Origin: Polytrichum commune | Taxonomy: Eukaryota > Streptophyta > Polytrichopsida > Polytrichales > Polytrichaceae | Assembly (NCBI GenBank): GCA_950295325.1 | Contig: OX485805.1 | Coordinates: forward strand, 57,004,758 to 57,068,757 | Length of the DNA stretch: 64,000 nt | Direction of reading: 5' to 3' | Shown: positions 58,132-64,000 of the stretch, piece after piece | Layout: the number at the start of each line of letters is the position of its first letter | Position numbering within the stretch: the first letter of the stretch is position 1 | Translations under genes and position numbers: made by a program | The notes under the pieces: model-generated | What the model was told of the DNA's origin: nothing | Database searches by the model: none | What the model saw: the letters and a program-made list of their open reading frames with translations, nothing else

Positions 58132-58660
58132 TTAAACATCCGTATCCTCAGAATTAGAAAACATAGTTGAACTTACTGAACAAGATGTATCACTTACAGA
58201 AGACATATAACGTGAAGGATTAGCATATAAAAACCGGTATTTGGTTCCAGTTTTCCACAAAGGAATTGTCTCTTCAATAATATTATCAAAGTTTTCATCT
58301 GGTCCCTCTAAAGCAATTCTAAGCATAGCTTCCAAATTTTTATTTCCAAGTATGTTTCTCACTCGTGTTTTTATTAAAATTTGGACACTAAACGCCCATT
58401 CACAAGTGGATGTTGATACACATTGTACTCTAGCCAAATCAGCAAGGATAAACAAATTAGGATATCATGTTTACAAAGAATGATTCCATGTGATCATGCC
58501 CCATAAATCTCTACAAGTCGTATCTCCCCATTCAGTGGTGGCTTGCAGTTTGAAAGCTAGAAATTCACGCTTACAAGCCATCACATCAACGAAGGAGGAA
58601 AATTTTGAACCTTCTTGGAAGCGATCATGCCCATAGTGTGCTAGTAATTTTTTTAATTCA
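58132..58660 (-). pseudogene. hAT-like transposase C-terminal region (two stops)
   Basis: Read on the minus strand: ELKKLLAHYGHDRFQEGSKF, FVDVMACKREFLAFKLQATT, DLWGMITWNHSL, then TAA (58471-58473) and TGA one codon later, then in the same frame YPNLFILADLARVQC, STSTCEWAFSVQ, IKTRVRNILGNKNLEAMLRI, WKTGTKYRFLYANPSRY and an acidic Ser-rich end. The block around STSTCEWAFS and IKTR-RN matches the hAT C-terminal dimerisation domain in the variant seen in ZNF862/TTF-type zinc-finger proteins. The N-terminal DDE part is missing. The frame remains open upstream to 58893 but across C11 and a tandem repeat, so that extension is probably not protein. Confidence 0.82.
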
Positions 58661-58664
58661 ATCA

Positions 58665-58675
58665 CCCCCCCCCCC
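58665..58675. repeat. Poly-C tract C11
   Basis: Uninterrupted C11 at the 5' edge of the hAT-like coding region. Confidence 0.95.
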
Positions 58676-58699
58676 AATTTTCGACCTCCAAAATAGATG

Positions 58700-58788
58700 T
58701 CACCAACTAGATCGTAAGTGGATCGCCGCACCGAATTGGACCTACGAAACAGATCTCTCCAACTAGATCGCAGGTGGATCGCCGCATG
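58700..58788. repeat. Short tandem duplication, about 56-bp period
   Basis: CCAACTAGATCGNANGTGGA followed by TCGCCGCA occurs twice (about 58702 and 58758). Lies between the C11 tract and the presumed 5' end of the hAT element. Confidence 0.85.
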
Positions 58789-59278
58789 TGGATGCAAAAA
58801 CAAACATAAGCGGAAGAACATTAGCGAAAGAGCACAGAGAGAAATCCCAATAGAGGAGTGAGAGGAGTGAGATACTTTGCACAAGGGACTCAAACTCCTT
58901 ATACTCGTGAGAGAGGGTCCTTGGGTGCTTAGAGCCTCAAAACCCTAATCGGCCCAGTGAACGGAACCAACCCTAAATTAATTAGCCTCCATGGTTCTTG
59001 ACCTTATGAGTCATGACTCTAGTATTACCCTAGTAGAATTTCCGCCCTATCCCTAGTCCCTTCGGCTACTTGCCTAAAATTTTAAAATTGGCTCGGTAAA
59101 TATCCTAAAATATGATGCCTCAACCGGCTATATTGTCGATCTTTTCTCATTTGAACTGGTCAATTTCTGACCTTAACAATTTTAAGTCGGTGCCTCGTCC
59201 AAATCATTGCAAACTCATTCGGAAATCTCCAAAAAATTTCGGCTAGCTCGTAACTAAAGTTCGGTACTCCCCGTTCAT

Positions 59279-59504
59279 TGTAACTAATACTATCAGGTTA
59301 GTCACACTAAACACCATACATATTGTACTAGGAATGGATGGGCCATGAGAGTGAAACTTGAGTCAATGTGAAAAGGCTTGTTCAATTGCAACAAACTCCA
59401 TACGATGTTTGACATATCAACCGTAGTTTCTCATTGTTTGGTATTTGAGGTCCATACAAGGTTATAATTCCGGTAGGTAGACCCTTCAAGCCATCACTAG
59501 AATG
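59279..59504. other. Intergenic DNA
   Basis: Includes AGTCACACTAAACACCATA, a relic of the MITE A end words. Confidence 0.35.
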
Positions 59505-59735
59505 TTGGCACCTCCAAATTGGTGGTGGCTAATGGCATGTATGAAAGACCAATCTCCAAGGGCGTGTATTTTTCACAAGCTTATGAGTTCAAGACTCGGG
59601 TCGGTCTTGGCGTCTTTTTACGTGGCGGTGTTTCACGCCCGAGGGGTCTTGCCTCCCCTCGGTGAGGCGCGTTTGGTGTTAATTTATTTGGTGTTGGCCG
59701 GGTTGGTCTTCTGTCTCAAAAAAAAAAAAAAAAAG
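59505..59735 (+). mobile_element. tRNA-derived SINE with poly-A tail
   Basis: TGGTGGCTAATGGCATG (about 59524) fits a pol III A box and GAGTTCAAGACTC (59585-59597) a B box, about 48 bp apart. The body ends ...GGTTGGTCTTCTGTCTC followed by A16. The whole is GC-richer than its flanks. No target duplication was seen. Confidence 0.55.
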
Positions 59736-59802
59736 GTTCAAGACCCGATGCGGGATGCAAGACTTTGTTGTGTGGATAATTGTGTCTAAATTCAAGGTAT
59801 TT

Positions 59803-59825
59803 TTAGAGAGAGAGAGAGAGAGAGA
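59803..59825. repeat. Microsatellite (GA)n
   Basis: About 11 GA units. Confidence 0.95.
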
Positions 59826-62231
59826 CGATGTCAACCTCAAGTGTGAGGATCCCATGTAATCTTATATTTTCACATATTCACATCACAATCCCCATTTAAC
59901 CAAGCTTTAAGGTCCCGGAGGTCGAATGCATACCCCCTTTTAGAAAGTAGAAATGAAAATAAAATTACAATGATATGTGCAATTAGGTTGACACATGCTA
60001 ATTTATCAACATTTCACATTTTTTTGTATAATTATAATAACATATTAAAAATACTTATTGTGCTTGCTCCATTGATGAATAACAAAGTTACAAATTTTCT
60101 TGATTTGGTTATGACCCAAAGACAATTAGTTGGTAAAGAGTCAACCTACTTGTGAGGTTAATCTAGTTGCACAAGCTCAGGGATTCGTGACACTTAATTA
60201 AGTCATCTTGTAACAAAATATGGACGAGGCCATCAAGAGGCTTAGTGTAAGCTCAATTTTTTGGCTATAGCATGGCTTGTGGGCTCAATTTTAGAGATTA
60301 GTAAGAACTAGAGGCAATAGGCATTTAGAAACTCATCCCAAGTGGGTACATGAGGCTATTGCCGTTCCGAGGCGGTTGCTGCAACCACCTTCTCTTCCTC
60401 ACTGATAAGGAGGAGGCCAATCATTGCCTACTTAGGCTATTCTCATTTGTAGAGTCTTGCATAGTCTTGTAGCAGTAGAGGAATAGACTTTACCTAGTGG
60501 TAGGAACTTAGTGATTGAGTCGAGAGATAGGCATTCTCCAAGTGAGATGCTTGAGAGAAATAGCACTAGGTTGAATTGGATTCTTGAATCTTGAGTTTTG
60601 ATATGAAGGATAAATACCTTTTATGTGCAATGGTCTCGGTGTCTTTGAAAGTGAAACTTTGATTGTGTATTATGTTTATGAATAGAAGTAATGTGTAGTG
60701 TGATTTCTAGCAATGGCCATGAGCATGAGTATTGTCTCACTCAATCTAGAATAAAGTGTGAAGGCCAATTGCCGAGGAAGAAGGACAAAGCGTTGGAAGC
60801 CAATGAGGCAAATGTGTGATTGAAGGTTGTGAAAGCATGAATAAGTGAAGGCGAATAGTCTTTGGCAACATGCTAGTGATTGACAAATGTAAGTTGCTTG
60901 AGAGAGGACTTGGTAGTTGAGAGGAGCATGAGAGAAAGAAATTGTGAGATTGAGCGATTAATAAATTAATCTTAGAGTGAGACACTTAGCCTAAAAGAGG
61001 CAAGCAAAGGCGATTGCCTACTAAAGTGAGAGGAAGCTGAGACACCCAAGAAAGGCCATAGCCTATAAAGCGAGGAGATCACCAAGTGTGTGGCGAGAGA
61101 GGAGAAGCATGAAATGGGCAGTTAGAAAGTGGAGAGTCGATAGAGAATGAAAGGCAATTAGTTGGCGTGGGAGAGGAAACGACATTGAGAGCCGAGAGAT
61201 GTAGAGTCATGAGATGAACTACTGACTAGGCTATAGGCTTTCAAGGTGTCCCTATTGAGAGAGAAAGAACAAGAAGGCAACACGAGAGAGAGAGAGCTGG
61301 GCATTTCTTGAGTGAAGCTATGCTTACTTTCAAGCATATTTCTTTATGTAACATCCTCTTTGTCAAGAGGCCATTCCATTCTTTCATATATCTATGTATC
61401 TATCAAAACTTGGGAGGGTGGGTGGGATCTTCCCTCCTTGTTAGTACATTGCACATTTTAACCTTTACACTTTGGAGCATTTTGAAACTACTTTCACTAT
61501 GTATGACTTTGGAGTATTCACACCACTACGGTTTGCAAGTGTATATCCTTTCCAAACCAATATGTAACTTAAGTCCAACATATGCATAATCAAGTTTAAC
61601 ATGACTACCCAAAAGCCTTTCAAAGTCATTAACAAGGTAGCATTGTAAAACATGCCTTCTAACTTATGGAATGTTTACTTCCTCTATACACACTATTTCG
61701 TAATGAGATGGTATACAAAACCTAATGGGGCCGTCAATCTTGTGAAGGGTCTGCCTCACCTGTGCCCATGCAACCAACCAACAAAACATTGAGGATTAGT
61801 TACGTACACGAGGTGAATAACAGCAGAACCCAATTGTTATCTATGTCACACAAATACATGAGGCATAATCATACATTTTGTATCCCGAAATACTCACTAT
61901 CCTCAATGAGTATTCTACCTGTTCTTTGGCCATTTGAAAACCCACAACCTGTAGTAAGTCACTTTCACTTTCAACAAGCTCCCACCTTGTTTACCCTAAT
62001 CACCAAAATTACCTAAGGTAAACAACTTCCACGGTTTACTCTTGGAAAGGAAGTACTCAAGTGGGCTTCCTCTTAATATACGATTAGGTAATCGTTTAGG
62101 ACCGTAGATTCGCACCATCATATCTATGGTCGTTCATCCTTAGTTGGCCATTGCCTAGTACCAAGGTAAAACCTTTTAGGGTAAAAATTTATTGTGTGGT
62201 GTCAGTTAGTTCAAATCAGACCTAGAGCTAG
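59826..62231. other. Intergenic DNA, purine-rich in the middle
   Basis: 60500-61310 is rich in GAGA, GAGAGG and AAGG words on the plus strand, with recurring AGGCNATTGCC and TAGCCTA words; no protein or RNA recognised. 61700-62200 is ordinary sequence without a convincing element. Confidence 0.4.
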
Positions 62232-62616
62232 GTAGAGAGAGAGAGAGAGAGAGAGAGACTCCGGTCCCTTTTTAGCAAGGGGCCGGCGTGAATAAAGTGT
62301 CCATTCGTAATGCCAATGACCCGATGCCCACTGGACAAGGGGACATTGGGACAAATACTACTCTCCCCTTTCGAGGATGGACACTATAGTGACACACTAT
62401 ACTAGTTCCTAGCTAGCCACTAGTGCCTTGAAGATACCGGACATGGTATCCCCCCAAAGGGCTTTGAGGTACCCATACAACAAGGTCCAAGGACCCCCCA
62501 TCATAGTTGGGTGGACTAAGGTGGTGAGCACCACGCCGGCATGGGGAATAGAACCCACAACCTCCTCATTGGTGGCCATGAGCCCTAACCACCAAGCCAA
62601 GGCCCGTGGTGCCTGA
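62232..62616 (-). mobile_element. tRNA-derived SINE, about 385 bp, with (CT)n tail
   Basis: Read on the minus strand from about 62616: the A box TGGCTTGGTGGTTAGGGC (62599-62582) and B box GGTTCTATTCC (62555-62545, one mismatch to GGTTCGANTCC) at normal spacing, then a unique body, then GGGACCGGAGT and a (CT)n tail of about 13 units ending at 62232. The last 85 bp are shared with the truncated copy at 56851-56938, which carries a TATC tail instead. Transcribed by RNA polymerase III in intact relatives; not protein-coding. Confidence 0.75.
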
Positions 62617-63429
62617 AGGCAACACCACTATAATATAGCATGGGAACATGTTATGGACTTTACATGGTGTAAGGCTAATGGTATGAATGAAGGCAATGGA
62701 CATATTTAGTAGTAGGTTATAAGTTGTCGAAGACCTGTGAGGCCAAACCCCCCACCCTTAAGCGTCCGTAGTCCGAGTAGTGGGTTTGGGCTCACATTCC
62801 TCCGCGGTATTGGATTTGGACTTGGATGAGTCCATAGTGCAAGGTTCACCCTTCAAGTGGTCTTGGATTTAACTGGAATTTCACTTTTAACAACTCAATG
62901 TACGATTTCAATACGTATGTGGAGAATGCACAAGTTAACTATGTTATTTTAACCTCCTTATGCTCGGGTGCTATTTTGTCTTTGTTTGCTTCTAACGTCC
63001 ATCCGGCCGCTTTAGCTACACAAGCCCTTAAGGATATCCCTCTCCTAAATGGAGTCCGTGCCGTTGACTCTATACTACCACTTGAACTATCACTTGTGTA
63101 TTCCGTATCGCTACTATAAGAGGTCTCACTTGGTGTCTCCATACCGTACATAAGCCTTTAAGTATTAAGAAATACTTATGTGACTTATGTCAATCTCTCC
63201 CTCGCACCTTTGGTCTTTGCTTCCTTTGTCTTGCCATCGCGAGAGTGCTCCACATTCTCCATTAATTTGTGCACGTGGTTTATTTTTAAAGAGAGGATGC
63301 AAGTGTTAAAAAAACACTATTCTCTATAGTCAATCTCAAATACATTTACTTGTGAAAGCCACACATAACACTAACTAGCATAATGTAACTAACTACTTGT
63401 CTATGAGCTAATTAGGTAGGCTATCTACT
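62617..63429. other. Intergenic DNA
   Basis: Includes the possible exon described at 62939-63151. Otherwise no feature recognised. Confidence 0.4.
62939..63151 (-). CDS. Possible short coding exon, unidentified
   Basis: A 70-codon frame opening MYGMETPSETSYSSDTEYTS with an acidic Ser/Thr-rich first half and a basic second half (ARTPFRRGISLRACVAKAAG). The composition is more protein-like than most frames here, but an overlapping plus-strand frame (62898-63119) is equally long and there is no known domain, splice signal evidence or partner. It could equally be chance or part of a decayed element. Confidence 0.15.
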   Translation of the reverse strand: MYGMETPSETSYSSDTEYTSDSSSGSIESTARTPFRRGISLRACVAKAAGWTLEANKDKIAPEHKEVKIT

Positions 63430-63690
63430 AAGCTCCTTCATGAACCCATCTCTTTACTTTCTAATTACATAAACCTAGCTCCTTCATAAACCCAGCTCCT
63501 TTATAAACCCAGCTTCTTAGCTTCTAACTAAACAAACCCAGCTCCTTCATAAACCCAGCTCCTTCATGAACCCAGCTCCTTAGCTTCTAACTAAACAAAC
63601 CCAGGTCCTTCATAAACCCAGCTCTTTACTTTCTAACTAAACAAACCCAGCTCCTTCATAAACCCAGCTCCTTCATGAACCCACAACTTT
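63430..63690 (+). repeat. Tandem array of 17-18-bp units with higher-order structure
   Basis: The unit CCCAGCTCCTTCATAAA (variants CATGAA, TTATAAA) recurs about 12 times. Longer composite units formed by two or three basic units plus TTAGCTTCTAACTAAACAAA repeat about four times, so the array has a higher-order period. No coding sense. Confidence 0.93.
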
Positions 63691-64000
63691 GTAGTTGTAA
63701 TCCCCAACTACCTCACTAATTATTCAAGCCCTTAACTAATCTTCCTACCTAATTTCCCTAATTCTACTAACAACCCCTTTCTAATCACACAATTCTTCTC
63801 TAATCCTAAAATCCTAAAATCCTAGAGAGGAGAGGGGGAGAGAGAATTTCCTAACTTCACTAAGACTAACTAATCCACACAAGTATATTTTTGCACTCAT
63901 CACAACATCAAGTGCTCAACTCTTAAACATGGAACTTGCAACCACGTGTATTCAAAACATGAACTTTAAGTACCACAAATTGGAATCATGAATTAACTTT
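63691..64000. other. Right edge of window, nothing recognised
   Basis: A GA-rich run at about 63823-63846; no gene or repeat partner seen. Confidence 0.4.

Larger units (their letters stand above)
57713..59278 (-). mobile_element. Probable hAT element with palindromic subterminal motifs
   Basis: The left end CAGTCCGGGGAGT and the reverse complement of the right end CAATGAACGGGGAGT resemble each other. Within 220 bp of the left end, TCGGTA...TTTCCGA-type palindromes recur (TCGGTACATTTCCGA, CTCGGTTAAAAACCGA, TTCGGTAATTTTCCGA, TTCGGTATGTTTCCGA); CGG/CCG words also recur near the right end (59080-59260). Subterminal clusters of this sort bind hAT transposases. The broken transposase at 58132-58660 lies between them. 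No clear 8-bp duplication is visible, so the ends are provisional. Confidence 0.55.

Noticed and set aside
58471-58893. Extending the hAT protein upstream to 58893
   Set aside because: The extra part crosses C11 and a tandem duplication and has no hAT similarity.
57700-59290. 8-bp duplication around the probable hAT element
   Set aside because: Left flank (AGCTTATC-type) and right flank (AACTAATA-type) do not match at any nearby offset.
61700-62200. Ty1/copia remnant
   Set aside because: Some phrases look familiar, but no protease, integrase or RT motif could be read.
62898-63119. 73-codon plus-strand frame as a membrane protein
   Set aside because: It is the complement of the minus-strand Ser-rich frame; hydrophobicity arises from that.
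63430-63690. CRISPR array
   Set aside because: Units are directly adjacent and variable with no unique spacers; it is a minisatellite in plant DNA.

Overview
The window looks like repeat-dominated nuclear DNA of a land plant. Evidence for this is the AT-rich, gene-poor sequence, a Ty3/gypsy chromovirus primed by initiator tRNA-Met, TNP2-type CACTA and hAT transposase remnants, tRNA-derived SINEs, and many small DNA transposons of the PIF/Harbinger, hAT, CACTA and Mutator types. I found no intact host protein gene, rRNA, tRNA or CRISPR array. The transposase and chromovirus protein styles suggest to me a non-flowering plant (fern, lycophyte or bryophyte), but that is a weak inference from memory of families, not a search.

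Layout. 0-17 kb: mostly degenerate intergenic DNA with a short inverted-repeat (MITE) family (216, 2469, 3235), a near-perfect 146-bp foldback (4017), a 159-bp tandem array (5785), and old dispersed repeats whose partners lie elsewhere in the window. 17-25 kb: two further foldbacks, three of four copies of an unidentified repeat, a TIR element (23485-24538) and tRNA-like SINE heads. 30-39 kb is the best-resolved part: a PIF/Harbinger MITE full of GGCCCA motifs (30098-30560), then a layered stack in which a 226-bp hAT MITE sits in a dispersed repeat, and next to it a 576-bp PIF/Harbinger-like element is split by a complete 6914-bp Ty3/gypsy chromovirus (32040-38953, TSD ATGAC). 40-46 kb: another MITE, the empty-site paralogue of the hAT insertion, and a decayed TNP2 (CACTA) transposase on the minus strand. 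48-54 kb: a CACTA MITE (TSD TTT), a 611-bp Mutator-like element (TSD GTACCTAGAT), a PIF/Harbinger MITE (TSD TAA) and two long foldbacks. 56-64 kb: a 5'-truncated SINE fragment with a perfect 12-bp TSD, a probable hAT element whose ends carry palindromic CGG/CCG motifs and which holds a broken transposase, two SINEs, and an 18-bp-unit tandem array near the right edge.

The only coherent multi-gene unit is the chromovirus: gag, then protease, reverse transcriptase, RNase H, integrase and a C-terminal chromodomain. Every catalytic region can be read, but the element is dead: three in-frame stops in gag, five in pol, two pol frameshifts and a substituted protease active-site glycine. Its two LTRs differ only by eight transitions. 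Everything else is non-autonomous or decayed.
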